A stretch of 64,000 bases of DNA, taken from NCBI GenBank assembly GCA_023665145.1, contig JAMPEM010000003.1, forward strand, positions 49,219 to 113,218, written 5' to 3'. A model generated the notes under the pieces. That model saw only the letters and a program-made list of their open reading frames with translations. It ran no database searches and had not been told where the DNA came from. Both the position numbers and the translations under genes were made by a program. Below, one piece after another: positions 15,760 through 24,721 of this stretch; the first letter of the stretch is position 1; the number at the start of each line of letters is the position of its first letter. Source of the stretch: Bacteroides sp. (GTDB lineage: Bacteria; Bacteroidota; Bacteroidia; Bacteroidales; Muribaculaceae).

Positions 15760-18237
15760 TTAATTAATCACAAGAATCTTGCCCACTTTTGCCGATGAAG
15801 AGTCGCCGGATTGAGCTGACGTCATCACATAATAGACACCGGAACGAACACGCTTTAAGTCGAGGTTAGTGGCATCCCATTGCACGGAGCCTCCATTGGC
15901 GTGACCGAGTTCTTTGACCATATTGCCGGCAGAGTCTACAATTTTGACAAGCGCACCGTCCTGCAGTCCTTCAATCGTAATCCATCCGTAATAATCAGGA
16001 CGCACCGGATTAGGATATATGTGAAGATTGTCGTTGCTTCCATCTGCAGAACCTGCTCCGGCCGGGAAGAATTCACAGAATCCTTCTGATGTGGAAAGTA
16101 GCATTGAGCCGTTGGAGGGGTTATATTCGATACTATAGATTACGTCACCGGGGAGATAGCTGTTGGCCGTTGTATATTGCCCTATAATCTCTTTACCGTC
16201 AGAGGATGTAACAACAAGGCCGCCGCCGGTGGCAAAATATTTTCGGCCGGAGGGGTCGGTTGTCATGTCATATACCGGGATACCATTGAGCAAATAGTCG
16301 GCAAGATTTGTACCGTCATTTCTTGCTATTTTTACACGATTTACACGACCCGGATTGGTAAAGATATTTTTTGGATTGAAATAGAAGACACCGGCGTCTC
16401 CCAAAGCCCAGACTTGTCCTGTACTCATATCCTCCCAAAACTTGTAGATATAATGATGAGGCACATCGGCACCGTCACCGTCTCGGAGAGTACCCATTAA
16501 GGTGATGCGGTCATCTGAAGAATCGGTCGGTGTTTTGTTGGAATCATACAGAAGGATATCTGCACCATAATAACCTCCATCGGAAATCACTATTCCGGAA
16601 TTGGATGGATGTTTGAAGGCTTGGAACGTCTGTCCCCAATTTGCTTTCCAATTAGGAGTATTAATACCTACCCAGCCTTCAAAATCACCTTTTTTACGAG
16701 CTTCGGCGGGCCATACCATAATCTTTTCATCGGCACGTTCACCGGATGTCCATGTATGTCCGGTACCAATCCAAAGATTACCCTGTGCATCGAATGACGG
16801 ATATGCCGCAAGTGCATAAGTCTTTGAATTAGGATTGAGGGGGAGTATGTCATACACAGTACCGAGTGACGGGTTACGGTCGCCCGGGGAGGTGAATCGG
16901 ACAATATCATTTGGGTCTTCGAGGTTATATCTCACCAATCCGTTATAATATGAACCGGAATACACATATTTGGGATTATCCGGATCGATTGCGAGGCCGA
17001 GAGGGAGTGTGTGGATTTTTGCCCATTCCGGTTTGGTATAAACAGGTGCATAACGTTCCCATTCACCATCCTTGAGAGCTGAAAGTCGGGCTACATTGTC
17101 TACACTGAGAGCACCTACCATACGGGTATAACCATGATCGATGGCAAGCATACCATATTGTGGTGAATAGGTCATGGCAGTGGAACGGAATACCGCCGGG
17201 GCATTTGGCATCATGGCTTCACGGGTAGTGGTCCATGTACCACCTTGATATTTACGACTATACAGACCGATACGATCTTTTGCATAATAGAACACTCGAA
17301 AATCCCAACTCCCCGCTTTGACTTTCTTGTCAGGGTCGGCGGCAGACACATTGTCAGTGATTTCACCTTCCGGGGTTACTTGGAGGTAGCCATTGTCACC
17401 TCCTATGAAATAACCGAGTTTATTGGGAGTAATGGTGTTATATCCTATCCCTATAGTATTTCCCGCACCGTTGCAAGCACCATTTGATGTCAAAGATGCG
17501 GTGTAAATTTGATTGCCGTTTAAACATACGAGGAATGTATTGTCGGTCATCGGATGCAAATCATAGACATTGTTGAGACCGTCAAGTTTGGTAAACGATT
17601 CTTTTGTGGGGAATTTCCGGGAAGCCGGCATCGAATAAAGTGACTTTCCGTCAGAGACGATAATGTAATCACCCACACGTGCAGCGCCTTTAAGCGACGA
17701 ATCAAAATTACAAGATTGAGCCACTTCATGCTTTTTATCGTCAAGGATGAGAAGGCCGAAATCGGCAGCCACATAGATGCGGTTGTTCTGTTTGTCGAAA
17801 GAGACGCTGTTAATACCTTTACCACCGGGCATTGTGGCCGAGACAAGGGCGGGTATATTGTATTTCTCACCGTTGTCAAATATCAGGTCGATATTTCCAT
17901 TGTCGTATGAGACAAAGAGGTATTCCTTGTCGGCATTATATTGCATAAAGCTGACAATATTTTCGCTGAGCAGATTTCTTTTTGAGAGGGATTCAAGTTC
18001 GTCAGCCTCCTTATCGTACGCGAAAAGGAAGGGGTATGGGGAAGCGAATGCCTCGTTGTTTTTACCGGACACAACCGGCTGCGGCAACGCTCGGAAATAT
18101 GTTTTGTGCGGAGTGTCTATGACCTGCAGCACATTTTCATCGAAAGTAGGATAGATTTTCCAGTCGCCGGTCGGAGCTGCAAAGGCTGTTCCGACACACA
18201 GGGAGGCAACACCAATCGATAAGAGTTTATTCTTCAT
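15760..18237 (-). CDS. porZ: PorZ-like type IX secretion protein with beta-propellers
   Basis: 825 residues. A signal peptide (1-20) is followed by WKIYPTFDENVLQVIDTP and propeller-type repeats (LLSENIVSFMQYNADKEYLF, then SYDNGNIDLIFDNG, INSVSFDKQNNRIYVAADFG) covering most of the chain, and a canonical type A T9SS sorting domain at the C-terminus (LHIYPNPV, GSVQWDATNLDLKRV, SGVYYVMT). In Porphyromonas gingivalis PorZ is a surface component needed for attaching T9SS cargo to anionic LPS. Identity as PorZ rests on the N-terminal pattern and layout, not on a search; another propeller T9SS cargo is the alternative. It begins one base after the rdgB stop. Confidence 0.75.
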   Translation of the reverse strand: MKNKLLSIGVASLCVGTAFAAPTGDWKIYPTFDENVLQVIDTPHKTYFRALPQPVVSGKNNEAFASPYPFLFAYDKEADELESLSKRNLLSENIVSFMQYNADKEYLFVSYDNGNIDLIFDNGEKYNIPALVSATMPGGKGINSVSFDKQNNRIYVAADFGLLILDDKKHEVAQSCNFDSSLKGAARVGDYIIVSDGKSLYSMPASRKFPTKESFTKLDGLNNVYDLHPMTDNTFLVCLNGNQIYTASLTSNGACNGAGNTIGIGYNTITPNKLGYFIGGDNGYLQVTPEGEITDNVSAADPDKKVKAGSWDFRVFYYAKDRIGLYSRKYQGGTWTTTREAMMPNAPAVFRSTAMTYSPQYGMLAIDHGYTRMVGALSVDNVARLSALKDGEWERYAPVYTKPEWAKIHTLPLGLAIDPDNPKYVYSGSYYNGLVRYNLEDPNDIVRFTSPGDRNPSLGTVYDILPLNPNSKTYALAAYPSFDAQGNLWIGTGHTWTSGERADEKIMVWPAEARKKGDFEGWVGINTPNWKANWGQTFQAFKHPSNSGIVISDGGYYGADILLYDSNKTPTDSSDDRITLMGTLRDGDGADVPHHYIYKFWEDMSTGQVWALGDAGVFYFNPKNIFTNPGRVNRVKIARNDGTNLADYLLNGIPVYDMTTDPSGRKYFATGGGLVVTSSDGKEIIGQYTTANSYLPGDVIYSIEYNPSNGSMLLSTSEGFCEFFPAGAGSADGSNDNLHIYPNPVRPDYYGWITIEGLQDGALVKIVDSAGNMVKELGHANGGSVQWDATNLDLKRVRSGVYYVMTSAQSGDSSSAKVGKILVIN

Positions 18238-18873
18238 TTATTTAGCCAAATTAGGAGATTGGATATATTTAGCGAGCAGACGAGTAGCTCTGCCACGATG
18301 GGAGATTTTATTTTTATCATCAGGAGTCATTTCAGCGAAGCTTACACCTGTTTCATCGGGGATAAAGATTGGGTCGTAACCGAAACCACCGTCTCCGTGA
18401 CGCCGATACGCGATTTTCCCTTTCACCTCACCTTCAAAGAGGTGTTCTCCCTTAGCGTCAATGAGTGCTATTATGGTGATGAACCGGGCATTTCGATTGC
18501 TTTCACCTGCCATATTACGGAGCATCAGTGCAATGTTATCATCAGGTGAGCATTGCGGACCGGCATATCTTGCTGTATAAACTCCCGGTGCACCATTCAG
18601 GGCCTCGACACACAATCCTGTGTCATCGGCAAAACAGGGGATACCGAAAAGCTCATATACGCGACGAGCTTTCTGCAAGGCATTGCCGGCAATAGTATCG
18701 GATGTTTCGGGCAATTCTTCATGGCATCCGGCTTCTTCAAGTGATTCTACACTGATGTCATTACCAAGTATTGCACGTACCTCTTCGAGTTTATGGGGAT
18801 TATTTGAGGCAAAAATCAGTTTCTCTACATTTGGAGAGCCGCAGGTTGCCGCAATTTCCGTTTGATTTTCCAT
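18238..18873 (-). CDS. rdgB: XTP/dITP diphosphohydrolase (RdgB/HAM1 family)
   Basis: 211 residues. The enzyme removes ITP, dITP and XTP from the nucleotide pool by hydrolysis to the monophosphate and pyrophosphate. Visible motifs are FASNNPHKLEEVRAIL (substrate loop), CFADDTGLCVEALNGAPGVYTARYAG split over the active site, the GGFGYDPIFIPDETGVSFAEM block and the KNKISHRGRA helix. The start ATG 18873 gives a slightly long N-terminus. It is 93 bases downstream of leuS with a hairpin between, and abuts the PorZ-like gene. Confidence 0.94.
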   Translation of the reverse strand: MENQTEIAATCGSPNVEKLIFASNNPHKLEEVRAILGNDISVESLEEAGCHEELPETSDTIAGNALQKARRVYELFGIPCFADDTGLCVEALNGAPGVYTARYAGPQCSPDDNIALMLRNMAGESNRNARFITIIALIDAKGEHLFEGEVKGKIAYRRHGDGGFGYDPIFIPDETGVSFAEMTPDDKNKISHRGRATRLLAKYIQSPNLAK

Positions 18874-18909
18874 TTATATCATCTCGATTTTACTATATAT
18901 TATAACGGA

Positions 18910-18940
18910 ATCCTCCCTCGATTATTATATCGGGGAGGAT
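18910..18940 (-). terminator. Hairpin between leuS and rdgB
   Basis: ATCCTCC...GGAGGAT arms enclosing CGAT/ATCG give a stem of about 12 bp with one bulge. There is no clear U-run after it on the minus strand (TCCGTTATAATA), so it may weaken or stabilise rather than stop transcription. Confidence 0.5.
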
Positions 18941-18966
18941 ATGGGTTACACAGTTACGGGTGTAAA

Positions 18967-21729
18967 TTATAATACGATGTTGACAATTTTGCCGGGGACT
19001 ACAATTACTTTTCTCGGAGTTTTTCCGTCCATCCATTTGGCAGCCGCTTCGTGAGAGAGGGCTGCTTTCTCCACCTCATCTTTTGAGGTGCCTGTGGGGA
19101 GTTCCATAGTAAATCTCACTTTCCCATTGAAGCTGACGGGATATTTTACGGAAGATTCTTTGAGATAATCTTCGTTATACTCGGGCCAGGGAGAATCCAC
19201 CACCGAGCCGTCGCCACCAAGACGATGCCAAATCTCTTCACTTATGTGCGGTGCAAATGGAGCAAGCAGTCTGACAAAGGTCATCATCACTTCATAAGAT
19301 GTGGATTTGAGCTGAGTAAGCTCGTTGAGAGCCACCATGAAGGCTGAGACGGAGGTATTGAAGGAGAAATTCTCAATGTCGTGGCTCACTTTCTTGATAA
19401 GTTTGTGGAGAGATTTTAGTTCTGCCGGAGAAGGAGCTTTGTCCGGAGCAGCTTCCACTCTTTCAAATTGCGCCCATAGCTTCTTGAGGAATCGGCTCAC
19501 ACCGTCGATGCCGTTGGTATCCCAAGGTTTGGATTGCTCGAGAGGGCCGAGGAACATTTCATAAAGTCGGAGAGTATCGGCGCCGTAACGTTCTACAATA
19601 TCATCGGGATTAACCACATTGAACATTGATTTTGACATCTTTTCTACGGCATAACCGCAGATATATTTGCCCTCTTCAAGTACAAATTCCGCACCCGCAA
19701 AATCGGGACGCCAGCTGCGGAATCCGTCAAGATTCAGGATATCATTGTTCACTAAATTGATATCGACGCGAATAGGTGTCACATCATAATCATTTTTCAG
19801 ACCGTGGCTCACAAATCTATTCGTATCCTTTATGCGATATACAAAATTGGAACGACCTTGAATCATACCCTGATTGACGAGCTTTTTAAACGGCTCTTTT
19901 TCGACCACTATTCCGAGATCGAAGAGGAATTTATTCCAGAAACGGGAATAAATCAGGTGTCCGGTGGCATGTTCGGCACCACCTACATATAAATCGACGT
20001 CACGCCAATACTCATCGGCTTCGCGGCTCACGAGTGCTTTGTCGTTGTGAGGATCCATGTATCTGAGATAGTATGCAGAACTACCGGCAAATCCCGGCAT
20101 TGTGCAAAGTTCGATAGGATAACCTTCCGGTGTGACCCAATTTTTGGCACGACCCAATGGGGGTTCTCCATCTTTTGTCGGGAGGTATGAGTCAATTTCC
20201 GGCAGACGGAGAGGCAACGCACTTTCATCCATCAGAAAAGCTGTTCCGTCCTTATAATAGATGGGGAACGGCTCGCCCCAATAACGTTGACGCGAGAAGA
20301 TTGCATCACGCAGACGGTAATTTGTCTTGACGTGGCCAAGACCTTTTTGTTCTATAAATTGTTTTGTTTTGGCAATTGCATCCTTCACCTCAAGTCCGTT
20401 AAGATTGAGTTCGGGCCCTGAGGAATTGCACATCTTCCCTTCTTTGGCATCAAAACTTTCTTCTGAGACGTCAGCCCCTTCTATCAGGGGGACTATAGGG
20501 AGATTAAAATGACGTGCAAAGGCATAGTCGCGTGAATCATGAGCCGGGACGGCCATAATAGCTCCGGTGCCATAGCCGGCAAGAACATAGTCACCCACCC
20601 AGACAGGAATTTCTTTACCTGTCAGGGGATTGACGGCATAAGAACCGGTGAAGACACCGCTTACTTTCTTTTCAATCTGTCGTTCACGTTCCGTTTTGTG
20701 TTTTACGGCTTCGAGATAAGCGTCTACTTCGGCTTTCCGGTCGGGAGTGGTGAGCAATGAAACATATTTTGACTCCGGAGCGAGAACCATGAAAGTCACA
20801 CCGAAAATGGTGTCAGCTCTGGTTGTAAAGATTTCAAGGTCAATATCTTTTCCTGCGACGGGAAATTTCATCTCTGCACCTTCGCTGCGACCTATCCAGT
20901 TGCGCTGTGTTTCCTTGAGAGAATCGCTCCAATCCACAGATTCGAGATCATCAAGCAGTCGTGGGGCGTAGGCAGATACTCTCAGACACCATTGAGTCAT
21001 CATTTTCTGCTCAACGGGGAATCCGCCTCTGACACTGACACCTTCGCTCACTTCATCATTGGCCAGGACGGTGCCAAGCTCCGCACACCAGTTCACCATA
21101 GTCTCACCTTGGTAAGCGATTCTATAGTTCATCAGCACATCGCGACGTTCCTTTTCAGTCAATTTTGCCCATTCTTTGGCGGTGATGACAATATTCTTGC
21201 TTTGAGCTGCATGAAGTCCTTCTGTGCCGTATTTAGCCAAATGTTCTTCGAGTTCGGCAATAGGACGTGCCTTGGCTGCCTCGGTGTCATACCAAGAATT
21301 AAACATCTGCATGAAAGCCCATTGAGTCCATTTATAGTATTCCGGGTCGCAAGTACGGATTTCGCGACTCCAATCGAATGAGAATCCGATTTTGTCGAGC
21401 TGCTCGCGATAACGGGCGATATTGGTGTTGGTAGTGATTTCGGGATGTTGTCCTGTCTGAATGGCGTATTGTTCGGCAGGAAGTCCGTATGCATCATACC
21501 CCATCGGATGAAGCACGCAGAACCCTTTTTGGCGTTTGTAGCGGGCATAGATGTCGGAAGCAATATAACCTAATGGATGTCCGACATGGAGTCCTGCTCC
21601 GGATGGGTAAGGGAACATGTCCAGGACGTAAAATTTAGGCTTTGTCTTGTCTATTTCCGTCTTGTAGATGTTATTATCGCGCCAAGCTTTCTGCCAGCGT
21701 TGTTCTATCTCTTTGTGATTATAGTCCAT
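18967..21729 (-). CDS. leuS: Leucyl-tRNA synthetase
   Basis: 920 residues from ATG 21729 ([13 protein letters not shown], the family-typical start); an in-frame ATG eight codons upstream (21753) is possible. Class I synthetase charging tRNA-Leu. The HIGH-type signature HVGH is at 48-51 ([16 protein letters not shown]) and KMSKS appears as [10 protein letters not shown]. The editing CP1 domain lies between ([38 protein letters not shown]). The C-terminal anticodon-binding region ends with [11 protein letters not shown] TAnnTTTG box lies at 21804-21811. Confidence 0.96.
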   Translation of the reverse strand: MDYNHKEIEQRWQKAWRDNNIYKTEIDKTKPKFYVLDMFPYPSGAGLHVGHPLGYIASDIYARYKRQKGFCVLHPMGYDAYGLPAEQYAIQTGQHPEITTNTNIARYREQLDKIGFSFDWSREIRTCDPEYYKWTQWAFMQMFNSWYDTEAAKARPIAELEEHLAKYGTEGLHAAQSKNIVITAKEWAKLTEKERRDVLMNYRIAYQGETMVNWCAELGTVLANDEVSEGVSVRGGFPVEQKMMTQWCLRVSAYAPRLLDDLESVDWSDSLKETQRNWIGRSEGAEMKFPVAGKDIDLEIFTTRADTIFGVTFMVLAPESKYVSLLTTPDRKAEVDAYLEAVKHKTERERQIEKKVSGVFTGSYAVNPLTGKEIPVWVGDYVLAGYGTGAIMAVPAHDSRDYAFARHFNLPIVPLIEGADVSEESFDAKEGKMCNSSGPELNLNGLEVKDAIAKTKQFIEQKGLGHVKTNYRLRDAIFSRQRYWGEPFPIYYKDGTAFLMDESALPLRLPEIDSYLPTKDGEPPLGRAKNWVTPEGYPIELCTMPGFAGSSAYYLRYMDPHNDKALVSREADEYWRDVDLYVGGAEHATGHLIYSRFWNKFLFDLGIVVEKEPFKKLVNQGMIQGRSNFVYRIKDTNRFVSHGLKNDYDVTPIRVDINLVNNDILNLDGFRSWRPDFAGAEFVLEEGKYICGYAVEKMSKSMFNVVNPDDIVERYGADTLRLYEMFLGPLEQSKPWDTNGIDGVSRFLKKLWAQFERVEAAPDKAPSPAELKSLHKLIKKVSHDIENFSFNTSVSAFMVALNELTQLKSTSYEVMMTFVRLLAPFAPHISEEIWHRLGGDGSVVDSPWPEYNEDYLKESSVKYPVSFNGKVRFTMELPTGTSKDEVEKAALSHEAAAKWMDGKTPRKVIVVPGKIVNIVL

Positions 21730-21803
21730 AGGGAGTATATTATTATTTGTCATCCGAAGCTGTGTTGATGCTTACGGGTGCTTCTTTCGGTATTATTTTT
21801 TTG

Positions 21804-21811
21804 CAAAGTTA
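21804..21811 (-). promoter_or_regulatory. Probable -7 element upstream of leuS
   Basis: TAACTTTG on the minus strand, matching TAnnTTTG, 75 bases before the leuS start chosen here. There is no TTG at the expected -33 distance, so this is weaker than the other promoters in the window. Confidence 0.5.
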
Positions 21812-21844
21812 CTTATTTTTTCTGAAAGAGGAGCTGAGAGGATA

Positions 21845-22507
21845 TCATATTTTTAAGCGATGAAAAAACTCCACGGCGATATCAGCATAATTGTGAGTCC
21901 GCTTATCGTGAGGGAACAATTTTCGGGTTTTCATCTGAGCGGCTTTTGCATCGGTAATATGCAAACCGCTGTTATACAGGGTAGCAAAATGGCGCACTTT
22001 CTCATCATCAGAATCAAAGACTCTGTTTTTGCATCTTTTCTCGGCCAATTCCATAAAGAGAGTCAGGTATCTCATCTGCCAGTAGTCTTCTTCCAGTCGT
22101 TCAAGCCTTATCCGTCGTCGTGCCTTATCGTCCGGAGCGGCTTTTAGTTCAGTCAGCCATGCACTGTATTTTTTTCTCAGCTCGGGAGTTTGATCTATAT
22201 TCTTCTCTACATATTCAAGAAAGGAGGGTTTCATCTGGAAGCGTCCCACACTGAAATCCCCAACACCTTGATATATATAAGTGAAATATAGCGAACGAAG
22301 TTGTACAAAGTCAAGTACATGGTTATATTGGCTCACTTCAGGCGCCACTATCGCCGCCGCTATTTTTCTTTGCTTGGGGGTCAGTGTGACTGTTTGTGAG
22401 TCGAATTCTTTTGATTGGTGGTCAAAATAGTTCAAGGCGTCCTGAGAATCGGACGAATACATGCTGAAATAAGAGACAGCCGCTATGAGCCATATAACCG
22501 GATTCAA
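21845..22507 (-). CDS. Putative lysozyme/transglycosylase-like exported protein
   Basis: 220 residues from a TTG start (22507); an in-frame stop lies just upstream and the only in-frame ATG (22462) would remove the hydrophobic leader VIWLIAAVSYFSMY. I do not recognise the family. Three segments resemble lytic transglycosylase motifs: a Glu in AAAIVAPEVSQ (Glu57), DFSVGRFQMKPSF (84-96, like the S-x-G-x-x-Q-x-x-P loop) and FATLYNSGL (174-182, like A-x-x-YN-x-G). Between them is a long Lys/Arg-rich helical insert. A peptidoglycan-active fold is inference. It follows the secreted unknown gene by 23 bases. Confidence 0.6.
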   Translation of the reverse strand: MNPVIWLIAAVSYFSMYSSDSQDALNYFDHQSKEFDSQTVTLTPKQRKIAAAIVAPEVSQYNHVLDFVQLRSLYFTYIYQGVGDFSVGRFQMKPSFLEYVEKNIDQTPELRKKYSAWLTELKAAPDDKARRRIRLERLEEDYWQMRYLTLFMELAEKRCKNRVFDSDDEKVRHFATLYNSGLHITDAKAAQMKTRKLFPHDKRTHNYADIAVEFFHRLKI

Positions 22508-22530
22508 AACAAATAAGTTTAAATGTCAGA

Positions 22531-23775
22531 TTAGACACGATATACGTATTGGATCAACTTATTCCCTTCAAGGCCAACCCATACAAAGGCATTACGACTT
22601 CTGTCATACCATGCATCGTAAGGATACGATTGTCCGTATTGCTTTCCGTCGATTAGCACATAGTCATATTTCCAATTACCTACAAATTCGTGCTGGCTAT
22701 CGGGCGTCTGAAAATAGAATTGTGTGCCAAGACGATTCTCCGAGCCGGTCCATTCATAACCATATTTTTGTGCCGCATCATCATAAGGTGATTTGACTTT
22801 TGACATCGAAGCACCGGTAAATGCTCTTCCGTTTTTCCAATCAAATCTATCATTGTCACCTAAATCCACCACGTTATGGCTACCCGCTTTAAATGCTTTT
22901 TTGAAATATGCATTGTTTCCATAGCCGTACACCCAGACCGCACCATTATTATAGACTATCATATCGTAAATATTACAAGATGACCCCGAGGGGAATAATC
23001 TTGCAGTTGTTCCGTCTGAGAATCTGATAGCCGTCTGATTATCAAACGGCATTGCGGAATAACTCCCGTTAGGGCTTTTAATTGGCACATTGCAGTTGAA
23101 TTCATTCTTATCAGAATCAATCTGCTTCACCGTTCCGTCGTAATTATGAAGGAATTTCATACCCATACGCTGGTAGGTGTGAAGAACCTTGGAGGGATCT
23201 TCCGGATGCAGGATTATATAACTTGTAGACTCGTATGGACCTTCCCTTTTTGAAGGAGAAACCAGATAACTGTTCGTTCCATCATAGATACGGGCAGTGT
23301 ATGTCGGAGTGCCGGAAAGGTCGAGCGAATAGACTTCAATATATCTGCCTTTCTCTTTTTTTACTCCATCGATTATGAGACTCATATCTTGTTGAGTCTG
23401 CGTCATTATTGCAAAATGTGAATTATTGGACGAATGCATTGAGGTATATTCACCGAGAACGAGAGTTTCTCCGGGAGAAAAAGTGTATAACACCACTTTG
23501 GAAAGCCCGTTGGATATAACCTGAGAAGTGGATGAATTGGACTGTTTCAGGGTATTCCTTTCCGCTTTGTTTCCTAAATTATTAGATGGTTTGACCATTC
23601 TGTTCTCCCTCTTGCCGGAATTTGTCTTGCCGGAATTTGTCTTGGCCGGATTTGCCTTAGAAGGACGTGTATTGACTTTTTGAGCCATGAGAGAACCGGA
23701 CATTCCACCGCATAACAAAGCGGCTGAGAGTAACAGCAGAGAATAATACTTAAAAATCAATTTAAGATGTTTCAT
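22531..23775 (-). CDS. Secreted protein of unknown function
   Basis: 414 residues. Signal peptide about 1-31 (ending LMAQ), then a low-complexity basic linker with NSGKTNSGK repeats, then about 330 residues rich in Tyr/Gly/Asp beta strands, e.g. ARIYDGTNSYLVSPSKREGP, AIRFSDGTTARLFPSG and YNNGAVWVYGYGNNAYFKK, which suggests a propeller or other repeated beta fold. I recognise no enzyme motif. The promoter at 23805-23835 is strong. The downstream lysozyme-like gene is probably in the same transcript, which may point to a shared envelope role. Confidence 0.75.
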   Translation of the reverse strand: MKHLKLIFKYYSLLLLSAALLCGGMSGSLMAQKVNTRPSKANPAKTNSGKTNSGKRENRMVKPSNNLGNKAERNTLKQSNSSTSQVISNGLSKVVLYTFSPGETLVLGEYTSMHSSNNSHFAIMTQTQQDMSLIIDGVKKEKGRYIEVYSLDLSGTPTYTARIYDGTNSYLVSPSKREGPYESTSYIILHPEDPSKVLHTYQRMGMKFLHNYDGTVKQIDSDKNEFNCNVPIKSPNGSYSAMPFDNQTAIRFSDGTTARLFPSGSSCNIYDMIVYNNGAVWVYGYGNNAYFKKAFKAGSHNVVDLGDNDRFDWKNGRAFTGASMSKVKSPYDDAAQKYGYEWTGSENRLGTQFYFQTPDSQHEFVGNWKYDYVLIDGKQYGQSYPYDAWYDRSRNAFVWVGLEGNKLIQYVYRV

Positions 23776-23804
23776 ATAATTGATATCCGATTAGTTTTAG
23801 GGGA

Positions 23805-23835
23805 CAAAATTAGCAAAAAAAAATCTCATATGCAA
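23805..23835 (-). promoter_or_regulatory. Bacteroidetes-type promoter of the secreted unknown gene
   Basis: On the minus strand, TTG (23835-23833), 20 bases, TAATTTTG (23812-23805). Start of transcription would be near 23801, about 25 bases before the ATG at 23775. Confidence 0.78.
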
Positions 23836-23891
23836 CAATTTGAAAATATGAGTACGATAAGAAGACGGAGTGACTCTTTGAGAATATAAAA

Positions 23892-23921
23892 AGAGTCCGA
23901 ACCTATACATGTTCGAACCCT
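23892..23921 (-). terminator. Rho-independent terminator of the C10 peptidase operon
   Basis: On the minus strand an 11-bp stem (AGGGTTCGAAC with GTTCGGACTCT, two G-U pairs) and an 8-base loop, followed by TTTTTAT. It lies 29 bases after the stop of the lipoprotein gene. Confidence 0.75.
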
Positions 23922-23949
23922 TTAAGACTATATGATTATGCTAAGAGGA

Positions 23950-24720
23950 TTATTCAGCCATTTGCATGATATAGAGTACCTCATCATTTATATCACGTGA
24001 AAATTTGCCGTCAATCATTTCTGATAATCCTCCAAATTGGGTATGGTCAAATATGAGAGCAAATACTCGTATTTTTCCTGTCTTATTTTCCGGAAATTCA
24101 TGAGTCCATGTTACATCATTCGCTTGAATTTCTCTATCGCGATAATCTATGTAACTATAATTTTCGATGTTAATGGATTTTAAATTACCGAATGTGTCAA
24201 AGTCTTTAATTTTGTCATAGACACAAACTTTAACATCACTTTTTCGGCTTTGGTAATATTCATTAAAATAGCGTTGACTATCTTTGCTATAGTCTTTAAT
24301 AATATCCGGATAATCCACGTTTTCAAGAATTTCAACCCTTACCGGTTTGAATTCAGATACTCCAAAATTAAAGCTGTATGTCATTTGTGCAGCCGGAATT
24401 CGTAAAAAATGGAAAACATTAAAATACGAAAACATTCTACTGCTATATTCACTGTTTGGTTTAACTGAAACTACGCATCCACCCAGATCACCATCAGGTA
24501 TTCCTGTCCAATATTCCTCATGCTTAGGGTCGGATAAAGTGCCGTCATTCATCATAAATGGATTAAGATTATCCAAAATATCGTCAATGCTTCTACTGAT
24601 TTCTTCCGCTTGGCTGTTTTCTGAATTTGAATTAGGCTCATCATTGGATGAACATGAGATTACAGTAGAACTTGAAATAATCAGCGTAACTCCAATGAAT
24701 AAATTTACGAATCGTTTCAT
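23950..24720 (-). CDS. Lipoprotein coupled to a C10 peptidase; possible inhibitor
   Basis: 256 residues with a lipobox cysteine at 23 (STVISCSSNDE). The mature part starts with an acidic Asn/Ser-rich linker and continues with a beta-rich domain (YSRMFSYFNVFHFLRIP, TYSFNFGVSEFKPVRVE, IENYSYIDYRDREIQ). I do not recognise the family. The start codon lies immediately beside the stop of the upstream C10 cysteine peptidase gene, so the two are translationally coupled and end at one terminator. In Streptococcus and Bacteroides fragilis, genes beside C10 peptidases encode their inhibitors; that role here is inference. Confidence 0.7.
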   Translation of the reverse strand: MKRFVNLFIGVTLIISSSTVISCSSNDEPNSNSENSQAEEISRSIDDILDNLNPFMMNDGTLSDPKHEEYWTGIPDGDLGGCVVSVKPNSEYSSRMFSYFNVFHFLRIPAAQMTYSFNFGVSEFKPVRVEILENVDYPDIIKDYSKDSQRYFNEYYQSRKSDVKVCVYDKIKDFDTFGNLKSINIENYSYIDYRDREIQANDVTWTHEFPENKTGKIRVFALIFDHTQFGGLSEMIDGKFSRDINDEVLYIMQMAE

Positions 24721-24721
24721 C

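Noticed and set aside
21754-21844. T-box leader upstream of leuS
   Set aside because: Only 90 bases are available, no T-box core (UGGN) or specifier hairpin is seen, and T-boxes are not expected in Bacteroidetes.
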